From Zygnema cylindricum (lineage: Eukaryota > Streptophyta > Zygnematophyceae > Zygnematales > Zygnemataceae): a DNA stretch of 64,000 nt. The stretch lies in NCBI GenBank assembly GCA_037447655.1, contig JBBHKE010002582.1, positions 229,802-293,801 of the forward strand, given 5' to 3'. This document shows, one piece after another, positions 54,663-64,000 of this stretch. Position 1 is the first letter of the stretch, and every line of letters starts with the position of its first letter. The position numbers and the translations under genes were made by a program. Below the pieces are notes generated by a model. That model saw only the letters and a list, made by a program, of their open reading frames with translations. It made no database searches and had not been told where the DNA came from.

Positions 54663-55656
54663 GGTTATGGGCCCACCCTCTAGGGTACCAATCTTTAATG
54701 GAACTTGCTTCATATACAGGGAAAGTATGATGATAGGAGCTCTATGCGAAAAAAGGTTTTGGGGGATAGTGGGTGGACGGTTGGGGTGTCCATCAAGTCT
54801 TGGAATTCCTCCAGGGTTTGGAGGAAGCAGATTCACCAGAAAAGAGGATCCACCTTCAACGGAGGAAACAAAAGAAGGAGAGGTGGTGGACAAAGGAAAG
54901 GAGAAGGAGGCGACCACACCAATAAAAACTGGTTCGACATTCATGTCACGTATTCCGAGGAACGAGGAGAATGATACTCAAACCTGGGACTTCAACAATA
55001 TGGCGGCAAAGCACTTCATCCTACGCCATCTCACTCAAGGACTTGCATGTCCTCATTTGCAGGTAGAAAGGGCATCCGATCTTTGGATGGCTCTCATAGA
55101 GATGTACCGAAGTGATACGATTCAGCAACAACAGTTAGCTGATCAGAAAGTTAAGGAGTATGTATACAAAGGGGGGAAGATGTTGGAATTTTGCAATGAG
55201 CTTGCTACACTCTTCATGGAGCTAGAGAGTGCCGGAAAAGATTTTAGTGAAAAAGAAAAGGTTAACTGTTTACTGATGAAGTTACCCGATGAGTTTGAGA
55301 ATATAGTCAACCGTGTGCAGGACTTGCCGGACTCAAGGTGGATATGGAACTCAGTGGTAGGACAGATTCTCGTTCGGGAGAATACGATTGAGATCTGAAG
55401 AGGAGGAAAGAGTGGCCAAGCCTTGGCAAGTGCGACCGATTGGAGGAACAAGGATTCCTGGAAACCGGTCGGAAACTATGGGGGGAGGGAGGAGAAAAAC
55501 CAGACCGACGAGTTCGGACCAAGGGCTCCCAATGGTTTATGTCATTTTTGTAATAAACCTGGGCACTATATGGCAGAGTGCACTAAGCTAACCAAGCTTC
55601 GGTTAAAAGAGGGGCAGACCGGTGGTACCCCGAGAGGAAAAAAAAAGCCCTTGTGA
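54643..55656 (+). pseudogene. Copia F Gag, one in-frame stop
   Basis: Opens at ATG 54643 in the LTR, MEVSEFQVMGPPSRVPIFNG. VMGPP is encoded by the primer site. Gag follows with PRNEENDTQTWDFNNMAAKH, ASDLWMALIEMYRSD, YVYKGGKMLEFCNELATLF and MKLPDEFENIVNRVQ. A TGA at 55396-55398 interrupts the frame, which continues in phase to the zinc knuckle CHFCNKPGHYMAEC and stops at 55656. D has the same region as one open frame, so the TGA is a disabling mutation. Confidence 0.9.
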
Positions 55657-56231
55657 CACAGGTACATGAGGCGGAATCCGAGGACGAGGACGATGAGCTC
55701 TTTTTGGATGAGGAGTTGGAGGCGAAAAACGAGGTCGAAATACCACGAAGGCAGAAATGTGCTTACGGTGGATTGAAAGGTGAAGCAGGCTGGATTGTAG
55801 ATTCAGGTGCCTCCATGTACATGTGTAAGGATAGGCACCTGTTCACTAAGATAAGAAATATTCCCACCGTAGAGATAGAGTACGGGGATGGAAGGATAGT
55901 CACCACTACTCTTGTAGGATCGGTAGATCTGAAAGTGTTAGTTGAAGGAAAGACATCCATATTAACATTCTCCGATGTATTGCTTATTCCGGAGCTGAAC
56001 AAAAACCTTATCTCTACATCCGTATTAGATGATAAGGGTTTTTTCATTATCACTAAGGAAGGAGTCTTTACTGCTAGTTTTGAGGAGAATGTCTATTTTA
56101 TTGCTGAGAAAGGTAGCCATGGGATGTTTAGGCTGGTTTTAAGTAATGAAAAGAAGAAACTTTATTATGCTGGTGTTCATGATATTATGATGTGGCATAA
56201 GAGGCTTGGGCATGTGAATCTAGATAAATAA
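55653..56231 (+). CDS. Copia F protease and GAG-pre-integrase start
   Basis: Enters from the Gag frame after a shift at an A-run near 55640. It has an acidic stretch (EAESEDEDDELFLDEELE), the active site WIVDSGASMYMC, EIEYGDGRIVTTTLVGSVDL, LIPELNKNLISTSVLDDKGF, and MMWHKRLGHVNLDK, where a TAA ends it. Pol resumes downstream in pieces. Confidence 0.88.
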   Translation: MTQVHEAESEDEDDELFLDEELEAKNEVEIPRRQKCAYGGLKGEAGWIVDSGASMYMCKDRHLFTKIRNIPTVEIEYGDGRIVTTTLVGSVDLKVLVEGKTSILTFSDVLLIPELNKNLISTSVLDDKGFFIITKEGVFTASFEENVYFIAEKGSHGMFRLVLSNEKKKLYYAGVHDIMMWHKRLGHVNLDK

Positions 56232-56411
56232 AGAGAGATGAAAAAGATGGGAGTGGTGGAAGGGATTAAGTTTTGTGAGAATGATATTATAAGTGATTGT
56301 AGTGGATGTGCTCAAGGTAAAACACACAGATTACCCTTTCCTAAAACAACCACCTATAAATGAGAAAAAATTCTAGATCTAGCACACACAGATATTTGGG
56401 GACCGGCTAAA

Positions 56412-57842
56412 GTGCCCTCACCGGGGGGGAAGAGATTTATGATGACTATCACTGATGATTGGTCTCGGTATTCCCGAGTGTATTTTTTGAAAAACAAGTC
56501 CGAAGCTCAGGATTGTTTTAGACAATATAAAGCATGGAGCGAAAAACTTCATGAAACTCCAATCAAGAGAATAAAAAGTAACAATGGTGGAGAGTATACT
56601 TCTAACCAGTTTGAGGATTTTCTGAGGGAAGATGGGGTCCAACACCAAAAGACAGTTCCAGAAAATCCGGAACAGAATGGGGTAGCTGAAAGGTTAAATA
56701 GAACACTAAGTGATAGTGCTAGAAGTATGTTGTCAGATAAGAAGATAAGAAAAAGGTTTTGGGCAGTAGCAATGAACTGTGCTAATTACCTCAAAAATAG
56801 AGTTCTTACTTCAGCTATAAAAGATCAAACATCTTATGAGAGATGGACAGGCCGGAAACCAGACTTATCTCACTTAAAGGTTTTCGGCAGTCAAGTATTC
56901 AGTCTAGATACAGATCGGTCTAATTGGAAGCTAGATCCTAAAGGAAAACCGGGATACTTACTAGGATATGATGAGGATGTTAAAGGATATAGAGTTTATG
57001 ATCTAAAAAGAGAAGATATAATCTTAGTAAAGCATCTAGTAGTTATGGATGAAGGAAAGTCTGTGGATCCCTTCAAATATACAAAGTCAGTAAAAATCAG
57101 ATTTGAGTCAGAAAATTCCGATGACTTTGAGCTCCCTAACTATCTGGGTTTTAGAGAAGATGACATTCTTGCAGATACAAATCAGACAGAAAAGGACTCG
57201 GCTGTGGAAACTCCAGTGACAACTCTACCCGAAGCGGAAGACGTGGTGGAAATTGATTCGGAATCAAGGGATAGGGGAGAAGTCGAGTTTGTTCGAAATA
57301 ATCCACGAGAACCATCTATTCCGGCCTCAGATTTTGAGGGGGGAAGGAGAAGTAGCAAAAGACTAAAAGAAAAACAGGTTAATAACAAGGTAACTAAACT
57401 ATCTCATCAAGATGAACCTCAAACTTATGGAGAGGCGATGACTTGTCCAGAAAGAAACCGGTGGAAGACAGCCATCAATCAGGAGATGGCCTCAATTATG
57501 GCAGCCGATACTTGGGAGCTGGTGGATTGTCCACCTAACCGAAAACCAATCGGTTGTAAGTGGGTTTTCAAATTAAAACTAAACCCAGATAACACAATCG
57601 AGCGCTACAAGGCCCGATTAGTGGCAAAGGGATTTACACAAAAAGAGGGAATTGACTACGAGGAAACTTTTGCCCCGGTGGTCAGATTTCCCTCCGTCCG
57701 CATACTTCTCAGCTTGGCAGCATCGGAAGACATGGATGTGCACTCGATGGACATCAAAAGAGTTTTTTTTGCATGGAGAATTGTAAGAGGAGATCTTCAT
57801 GCGACAACCCGAAGGGTTTGTGGAGGAAAGAGAGGAGAGTAA
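56412..57842 (+). pseudogene. Copia F integrase and start of RT
   Basis: 56232-56411 (outside the open frame) carries CSGCAQGKTHRLPFP, a TGA, then HTDIWGP with the first Asp. The open frame has TITDDWSRYSRVYFLKN and then RIKSNNGGEYTSNQFEDF: the second catalytic Asp, present in D as SDNGGEY, is Asn here. NGVAERLNRTLSDSARS keeps the Glu. The linker DFEGGRRSSKRLKEKQ and RT blocks KPIGCKWVFKLKLNPDN and GIDYEETFAPVVRFPSVRIL follow. The frame is lost after SMDIK at about 57760. Confidence 0.9.
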
Positions 57843-58992
57843 GGTATGCTGGCTGATTAAATCTCTTTATGGTTTGAAACAGGCGCCTCGACAGTGGAAT
57901 AAGAAGCTTGATGAGTTTCTTACCGGTCTGGGATATATCCGGATCAGCTCAGATCACTCAATCTATGTTTTCGAAGATGAGGAAGGTTTTATATTTATTG
58001 CAATTTATGTTGATGATTTACTTGTCTTAAGTAAATCAATGGAAAAAATTAATAAACTGAAAACCGATCTTAAGGGGAGATTTGAAATGAAGGATATGGG
58101 GGAAGCAAAATATATTTTGAGAATTCAAGTAAAGAGAGACCGAAAAAGAAAAATTATAAGATTGACTCAAAAGGAAGCAATAGGGAACATGCTTGAAAAA
58201 TTTCAAATGGATAAAGCTAATAGTTGTACAACTCCAACGGAGTTGAAGAAGGGAAGTGAGGGGAGTGAGGAAGAAGGAGTTATAGTCTTAGACGAGGAAT
58301 TATCTCCCGAAGAACAGAAGTTCATGCAAACTATTCCTTACAGGCAAGTAGTGGGAAGTCTAATCTATTTTATGAATTGTACCCGGCCGGATTTAGCTGC
58401 GGCTGTAGGAGTGCTGAGTAGAAGTCTAAATGCTCCCACTAAGAGGGATTGGGAGGCAGCTAAGAGAGTCCTTAGATACTTGATAGGAACTAGGGATCTA
58501 TGGTTGCATTTGGGTGGGGAGAATACTGACATCACTACTTGGAGTGATGCCAGTTATGGTGATGCTTTGATGAGGAGATGCACTTCTGGATATGTATTAT
58601 ATGTGGGTGATGGGGCTTGCTGTTGGAGTAACAAACAACAAAAGGTTATTGCTCAGTCCACCATGGAGGCTGAGTATATGGCCTCTTGCTCTGCTGTAAA
58701 AGAATTGATGTGGGTCAAGTCTTTGCTTGGTGAGCTTGGTCACCTTAAGAGTGGTGTGAAGATTTTTTTTTGTGATAATCAGGCAGCAATTGCTATTTCT
58801 GCCAATCCTAAACATCATTTTAAAGCCAAACACATGGATATTAGACTTAGCTTTGTTAGAGAGAAAGTAGAAAATAAAATAATCAGTTTAGAGTACCGAC
58901 CACATAGTGAGATGGTAGCAGATATGATGACCAAACCTGTGCCTTCCCCTAAGCTAATTTTCTGCAAGGTGAAGTGTGGTCTGGAATTATAG
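57799..58992 (+). CDS. Copia F RT (C-terminal part) and RNase H (397 aa)
   Basis: Continues RT in another frame: MRQPEGFVEEREES, SLYGLKQAPRQWNKKLDEF, catalytic FIAIYVDDLLVLSKSMEK and GSLIYFMNCTRPDLAAAVGV. RNase H follows: TTWSDASYGDALMRRCTSGY, QSTMEAEYMASCSAVKELM, IFFCDNQAAIAISANPKHHF and the end block SEMVADMMTKPVPSPKL. RNase H acidic residues and YVDD are intact. A one-base shift near 57765 separates it from the first RT part. Confidence 0.92.
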   Translation: MRQPEGFVEEREESKVCWLIKSLYGLKQAPRQWNKKLDEFLTGLGYIRISSDHSIYVFEDEEGFIFIAIYVDDLLVLSKSMEKINKLKTDLKGRFEMKDMGEAKYILRIQVKRDRKRKIIRLTQKEAIGNMLEKFQMDKANSCTTPTELKKGSEGSEEEGVIVLDEELSPEEQKFMQTIPYRQVVGSLIYFMNCTRPDLAAAVGVLSRSLNAPTKRDWEAAKRVLRYLIGTRDLWLHLGGENTDITTWSDASYGDALMRRCTSGYVLYVGDGACCWSNKQQKVIAQSTMEAEYMASCSAVKELMWVKSLLGELGHLKSGVKIFFCDNQAAIAISANPKHHFKAKHMDIRLSFVREKVENKIISLEYRPHSEMVADMMTKPVPSPKLIFCKVKCGLEL

Positions 58993-59014
58993 ATTGACTA
59001 GAAAATAAAGGGAG

Positions 59015-59959
59015 TGTAGAAAATAATGGTTTTTAAAGTATTTTCTAGGTCAGAAATATGAAAGAAGCCGAGGCAGTCTACCTCTAACTTCTCTCTCCAA
59101 CTCTCACACTTGTCGTAGTCACTGAGAAATTGGAGAGGAAACTAGAGCCATGGCTACCTAGGCTATCCTGAGGATTACGAGAAATATATATTTGGGGTTT
59201 ATTAAGTAAAAATATATATGCGGTGGCCAGAGGATTTGAACCTTGGTACCTTCCGGACGGCATGCTGCCGGTTGCCGGTAACCTTAGCCGTTAAGTCTTG
59301 ACGTAGTGTTAAGTAGTATATAGTTTGATAATTATTTAAACATTAATAAGTAGGATAAATCATTTAACTATAATTGTTTACGGGATACATAGAATCGGTA
59401 GTGTAAAAGTACGAATTGCGGTACGGATAAGAAATCAATACCGCGCATTGATTTCGTAAGCGAAACAAATACCGCGCATGTATTTATTACGGCTCCGATC
59501 AAATGTGAATTTAATCGGAGGACCAGAATTAGCGCCGAGATCTCGGAAGAAGAATTCGGCGGTTTGTGGGCATCGCCACATCGGATGACACGTGGTGAAA
59601 TTACATTGGATCGTGGTATCTCCGGAAATTACGGCACCGAATCCACCGGCATCAGTAGATAGAGTAGATGGGAGAGATACGACTTAGAAAAATTAGGAGA
59701 TAGGACCCTCTCTCCCAGAGAGCTTCTGTACAAAAGGTCAACTTTGACCCTCCATAACTTACTGCTCAGGGGAGCAAATTCAGAGATTCTTTTTGCTATC
59801 GACTCACGGGAGTCTTGTCTTCACACGGGTGAAGTTGGTCAGAGTTTTTGTGTGCCAGGGTGGTAGCTATTTTTGCTGAAACACAAAGGGGTCAGGGCAA
59901 TCCTAGAGGCTTCTTGGAAGCTGTCCACTCTGAGGACTTATAGAGGTCTCAGAGTTTCA
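59015..59959 (+). repeat. 3' LTR of copia F (internal deletion)
   Basis: 945 bp. It matches the 5' LTR except that about 105 bp (the 5' LTR's 54245-54345 region, rich in GTAC motifs) are missing, leaving ATCCACCGGCATCAGTAG at about 59641. Other differences are scattered. Confidence 0.88.
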
Positions 59960-60326
59960 CCGTACACAGTTTTAGTTAAATGTATTTGCTCCTTCCTAAA
60001 TATATATATATCTATCACATACAATAGCATTTAACATTGGTCCTAGTCTACTAGGATAAAGTTGACCACTATTGGCCAGCTTGACGAACCGCAGGTACCG
60101 GGATCAAATCCTGGGTCCGTCAGATATATTTTTTAGTATCCTTAAAAATATCTGCCTGTTGAACTAAGGCAGCCTTGGATCAACCACTCTCTCTATCCTT
60201 CAGTGACTACAACAAGTATGGGGGCTAGATAGAGGTGGTGTAGGCACGCTGTCTGTCCTTTTTCTTTTTCTTTTATACTAACATTTTAAACCTAGAAAAT
60301 ACTCAAGAAATCTATTAATTTCAACA
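59960..60326 (-). repeat. 5' LTR of copia D, part 2
   Basis: Matches 43680-44047, ending TTTCAACA at 60326, followed by the target duplication ATAGC. The hairpin at about 60082-60122 has arms GACGAAC/GTCCGTC with one mispair. Confidence 0.85.
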
Positions 60327-61408
60327 ATAGCTTCACCCCTGTGAAATAAGACATTCTGTGTGCTCAGTTCCACCACAGAATGCAAAGTTAGAATATGAGT
60401 TTTGGACACATTCACCCACTTTGACTTTTCCCTTAGAAATGCAGCCACCTTGGAAAGCAAAAAACTCTGACCGACTACCCCCCTGTGTAGCGTGGACTTC
60501 CCTGAGTTCGCAGCAAAATGAATCAATGAAAATGGTCAAGTAAATTGATAGTTATGGCTGGTCAAAGTTTGCCATTTATACAAGGTGCTCTCTGGGAGAG
60601 GCAGCTACCTACCCAAAATTTTCTAAGTCCTATTCCCCCTCTAAAACTCTATCTACTGAAGTACGGTACGAATCAAATTACTGTGTCGTACAGAAAAGTA
60701 CTGGTGTCGGTGTACTTTTTGTACGGCCATTGTACAACATGGGCAAAATGTCGACACGTGTCAAATCAGGATTTGTTCCTGTAATCTCCGAAGTTCTGGT
60801 AATCCAATGTTATCACGCCACGTATCATCTGACGTGGCAAAGACCGTAAAACGCCAAAAGTACCTCTTTCGTGATTGCGACGCCTATCGCGGCCGTCCGA
60901 TCAAAACCGGCTATAATCATAGCCGTTGAAATTCGACGCGCGGTATTTGTTTCCTTATCGAAACATATGCGCGGTATCCGTTCCGTCCCCATACCGTACT
61001 CCGTACTAAATCAAAGTGTATCCATGCACTAAGTATCTATTCTCCGTTAAATGAATTAATCTATGTGTAACAATTTATATATTTATCAAACCTTATATAT
61101 CGTAATACTAGTCTTAGACTAATAGGTTAAGGCTACCAGCTAATTTGACGGACGGCAGGTACCTGGATCAAATCCAGGGTCCGTCAAATATTTTAGGTAA
61201 CTCTATCGAGATTTGCCTTCCTGTCCTCTTTGGACAGCCTAGGCAGCCATGGATCTAACTCCTCCTCAAGTCTTCAGTGACTGCGACACGTGTGGGGACT
61301 TGAGTGAAGAGTTAGAGGCAAGCTGTCATTGTTTTGGCTTTTATTTTACAATCTCTAGACCTATAAAATACTTAAATTTCAACACTCCCCTTATTTTCTA
61401 GTCTACTT

Positions 61409-62481
61409 TGTTGAGAATTGAAATCTTTAGTTAGTAAATAGAGTAAACTTAGAATAGTTTCTAAAAAATGGTATATAAGACTTACCTTTATTAGTGTTAC
61501 AGAAGGCAAAGTACAATAGAGTGTATTGTACCTCTGCAGGTTTTACGGAGTGATGATGACACGCGTCACGCAGCAGGCAATTGGAATCGCCAGATCAGAC
61601 GGACGGTATCTGATCCGGATATCTCGGAAAATATATGGTACGGCTATTTTTGGAGTCATACAGATATTTTGGAATTATATGGTACGAAATATTTTTATGA
61701 AACGTCCGGATATTTCGGAAGTGAATTATGATCATTGACTTTGAGAGACGTCGACAGACGCGATTCACGTGGGACCGCAAGTGACGAGGCGAGATTCACG
61801 TGGGACCACAAAGTGACGAGGCGTGATTCACGTGGGACCACAAGTGACGAAGCACTCAAGTGCTTCGTACTACACGACCACATTCGGCTGGACTTTAGCG
61901 ACTACCGCTGACTAAGCATTTGGAACGTTTTGTGTACTGTTAGAACGTTTTGTGTAAGGTTCAATGTGTGTAAATATCTGAATAACATTAGTTTGTATTT
62001 TAGTGTGATAAAAAATAGTGTTCCATTAATCAGGTTTTTAGAAAATAATAATTAGGGTTTTGAGGTTCATTGACGTACAGGTAGGATGCTTTGTCGTTAG
62101 TCAAGATAATAACCGTAGTAACGGTTACCCACATTAGTGTAGATCAGTAGATAGACACTGTGAGTATATAACTTAGGACTTAGCCAATTTTGTAGTATCC
62201 AGTTTTGGGAATTTGATTTTCTAAGGGCAGTTTTTGGGAAACGTCCAGACATTATATCTTATAGTTTACCGAGTCATTTGGGATGCAATTTTGGGAATTG
62301 TCAGTTTACTGTATTTTGTATCATTGTGGCGAATTTGAAGCATATTGGATTTGTGAGTCATATTTTGTGTCAGTTCTAAGTTGGCTGTTGAGTAGGTACT
62401 TTGATAGTTTCTGCTGTTTTTCATGTCTACTTCCACTACTACTGCTGGTTCTCCGCCTGCAACGGTGGTTGTAGAACAACA
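61409..62481 (+). repeat. 5' LTR of copia H (single copy in window)
   Basis: Inferred from TGTTGAGAATTG at its start and GTAGAACAACA at its end, with GGTTATGGGCC directly after. A CACGTGGGACC-type segment is repeated three times at about 61767-61842. With no second LTR in the window, the left limit is a prediction. Confidence 0.65.
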
Positions 62482-63097
62482 GGTTATGGGCCTTTCGTCA
62501 ACAATTCCTATCTTCAATGGCCAAAAGTATGCGTATTGGGCGGCGATGGTTGAATCGTCATTTGAAACTGCTGACTTATTGGGGGTCTTGGATGGCTCCC
62601 TTGATGAAACAGATCAAACTTGGGCGAAAAATAATTCAAATGCAAGGAACAATCTAATTCTTTGTATTTCAGAAAATTTGGTCATGTCTTAATTGAAAAT
62701 GAAGAAGGCGAGGGAGATTTTGACATCCCTCAAATCCGCTTTTGAGAAAGCGAAAGTTCTGGAAGAGCTCTTGGTAGCTAGAAAAATTTGGGGATACAAA
62801 TACACGGGGGGAACTGTGGTTGAGTATTGTGACAATTTTCGTGCGCTCATTGATGCTCACTCTTCTGCTGGGGGGTCATTTCCTGAGTTTCAACAGGCCG
62901 CTTTGCTTATTAGAGGTCTCCCTAGTAGCATGAACGGTGTGTCTGTTCAACTAAAGAGTCATGATAAAGCTAGCTGGTCATTTCAGTTAGCGAATAATCT
63001 TATATTGGAGGAAGAAACAAATACTACACTCCTTGAGGGAGAAAGAAAGGTTGAAGCATTTGCAACAGACTTTGATAAAAGATATCAGTTTAATTAG
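62423..63097 (+). pseudogene. Copia H Gag
   Basis: Opens at ATG 62423, 59 bases inside the LTR. It crosses the primer site as EQQVMGLSSTIPIFNGQKY and has KYAYWAAMVESSFETADLLG, a copia Gag N-terminal block. A TAA at 62690-62692 interrupts it. In the same phase 62693-63097 continues with YKYTGGTVVEYCDNFRALID, LLIRGLPSSMNGVSVQL and LANNLILEEETNTTLLEGE. The stop suggests loss of function unless misread. Confidence 0.82.
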
Positions 63098-63667
63098 AAA
63101 CAGAATCAGTTTAATCAGAGGTAGAATAGGCCATCTACTACTACTTGTTTCTATTGTTCTGAGAAGGGTCATGGATACAAGTACTGTCCTAAATTGAAGA
63201 AGGCTAATGAGACAGGTTTATACAGGCCAGGTTGGCAACCGAGCCAGTATCACAAAGGTTTTTCTAGAAATCCTTCCCGTGGAAATGCTATTTTTTCAGC
63301 TTCTACAACTGATACAGATGAGTCTCTCAGCTTCAATGAGCAAGAAGAGGCGGATTTATTTGCTATGGCGGCTGCCATGGAGGGTCCAAAGGATGTAGGA
63401 TGGATCATGGACACGGGAGCGTCTGCCCACATGTGTTGGAACAAGGCGGCTTTTATGAATCTGCATCAAACATCTCCACAGAGTATCTACTATGCTTGCG
63501 GCATGAGTGTTCAAACCTCAACTCAGGGTGATGTATCATTACTAGTAGATGTGGGGGGGAAGTCGGTTGAGAGAACCCTTCACAATGTTTTGTATGTTTC
63601 TGATTTTAAGAAAAATCTTTTTTCTACATCATTAGTGGAGAGCAAAGGCTTTGAAGTTGTTCTGTAA
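63098..63667 (+). pseudogene. Copia H zinc knuckle and protease
   Basis: After stops at about 63096 and 63123, the knuckle CFYCSEKGHGYKYC lies near 63147-63188. The 63194-63667 frame has the active site GWIMDTGASAHMCWNK, DVSLLVDVGGKSVERTL and VLYVSDFKKNLFSTSLVESK, all typical of copia protease. It ends in TAA at 63665-63667. Confidence 0.85.
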
Positions 63668-64000
63668 GGAGGGAGACAGGTTGTTAGCAAGAAAGGGAAA
63701 GTCGCAGTAACAGGAACTAGAGATGCTAGCAAAGTGTACCGGATGGACATGGTTGAATATAAGGAAAATGATGTTCTCTACTCGAGTGTCGAATCTGATA
63801 ATGAGTTGTGGCATAAGAGATTAGAACACATGAATTATGATAGTCTAAAGAAAATGGTGAATTCGGGAAAAGTTGATGGAGTTTCTCTCACATCTCATCC
63901 TATAAAAACATGTGATGGTTGTTCACTTGGCAAGATCCACAAATTGCCATTTCCACAAGAAACAGACCATAGATCGGAAAAAAATCTGCCACTCATCCAT
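63668..64000 (+). pseudogene. Copia H GAG-pre-integrase, cut by window edge
   Basis: In the same phase as the preceding frame, after a stop: NELWHKRLEHMNYDSLKKMV, then CDGCSLGKIHKLPFPQE, the block that precedes integrase in copia Pol. The integrase itself would follow outside the window. Confidence 0.8.

Larger units (their letters stand above)
53615..59959 (+). mobile_element. Copia element F, nested in D's 5' LTR
   Basis: 5' LTR 53615-54662, primer site 54663-54677, Gag to RNase H, a purine tract (AAAATAAAGGGAG) before 59015, and 3' LTR 59015-59959. It lies opposite in orientation to D. The flanks GGTGTA and CCGTAC are compatible with a 5-bp duplication that has diverged at two bases. It is the most complete copia element in the window, but has stops and shifts in Gag, integrase and RT. 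Confidence 0.9.
43023..60326 (-). mobile_element. Copia element D, interrupted by E and F
   Basis: 3' LTR 43023-44047; internal region 44048-44245 and 48829-52968; 5' LTR 52969-53614 continuing at 59960-60326. An exact 5-bp duplication, ATAGC, flanks it at 43018-43022 and 60327-60331. Removing E and F restores one colinear copia element (Gag, protease, integrase, RT, RNase H) on the minus strand. The primer site is 52954-52968 (minus strand GGTTATTGGCCCACC, one mismatch to initiator-Met tRNA). Confidence 0.88.
42895..61384 (-). repeat. LTR G (E-type), split by insertion of element D
   Basis: The left piece 42895-43022 (starts TGAAACTCTGTG) and right piece 60327-61384 (ends TTTCAACA) join to a single LTR similar to those of E. 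D sits between them with the duplication ATAGC. The plus-strand CTCCCCTTATTTTCTAGTC after 61384 is the complement of a polypurine tract, so this was a 3' LTR whose internal region is lost. Its hairpin segment at 61145-61190 has a perfect GACGGAC/GTCCGTC outer stem and a CCTGG/CCAGG T-arm-like inner stem. Confidence 0.7.
61409..64000 (+). mobile_element. Copia element H, 5' part, cut by the window edge
   Basis: LTR 61409-62481, primer site from 62482, then Gag, zinc knuckle, protease and GAG-pre-integrase up to the end. It belongs to a different family from D, E and F, but shares the LTR-encoded Gag start. It sits against the polypurine remnant of LTR G. Confidence 0.82.

Noticed and set aside
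55630-55660. Programmed frameshift between Gag and protease in element F
   Set aside because: Element D encodes the same region in one open frame, so the shift at the A-run in F is more likely an indel.

Overview
The window looks nuclear and from the green (streptophyte) lineage. Its one clearly functional gene, at about 35.4-38.8 kb, is a three-exon thylakoid FtsH protease of the plant FtsH2/VAR2 type with GT-AG introns and a Tat-like lumen signal. The primer-binding sites of several retrotransposons match the plant initiator-Met tRNA anticodon arm. A streptophyte alga or a bryophyte fits better than a seed plant. That is an inference from gene content: there is a UstP-like secreted S41 peptidase gene, and a Ty3/gypsy element carrying a DNA methyltransferase and a PHD finger. 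No species call is possible from the sequence alone.

Layout. 0-2.7 kb: two exons of an S41-family peptidase gene on the minus strand, running off the left edge. 3.5-4.3 kb: copia LTR and RNase H stub. 4.3-14.3 kb: a decayed Ty3/gypsy element in the order Gag, CCHC, protease, cytosine-5 DNA methyltransferase, RT, RNase H, integrase, PHD finger. 14.3-22.8 kb: three tandem remnants (C1, C2, C3) of one copia family, interrupted by a 10-N gap and a tRNA-derived insertion. 22.8-28.6 kb: minus-strand copia remnants J, K and I. 28.6-34.5 kb: repeat-rich DNA with Harbinger-like and TA-flanked MITEs. 35.4-38.8 kb: FtsH. 39.7-42.9 kb: a degenerate tandem repeat, then a chain of TA-flanked DNA elements. 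42.9-61.4 kb: a four-level nest, with LTR G interrupted by copia D, which is interrupted by E (inside its RNase H) and by F (inside its 5' LTR). 61.4-64 kb: the 5' half of another copia element, H.

Three things stand out. First, the gypsy element joins a DNA-methylation writer and a chromatin reader to the replication machinery. Second, in the copia elements the Gag start codon lies inside the LTR, and the reading frame runs through the primer-binding site, so a few Gag residues are encoded by the complement of a host tRNA; families D, E, F, I and H use an anticodon-arm (half-tRNA) site, while C uses a 3'-end site. Third, element E has near-identical LTRs and an exact target-site duplication, yet encodes one 669-residue ORF fusing Gag to a collapsed, catalytically dead remnant of pol. 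Most of the other element genes carry stops or frameshifts. Boundaries were read by eye and are good to a few bases where target-site duplications or terminal motifs were found, and looser elsewhere.
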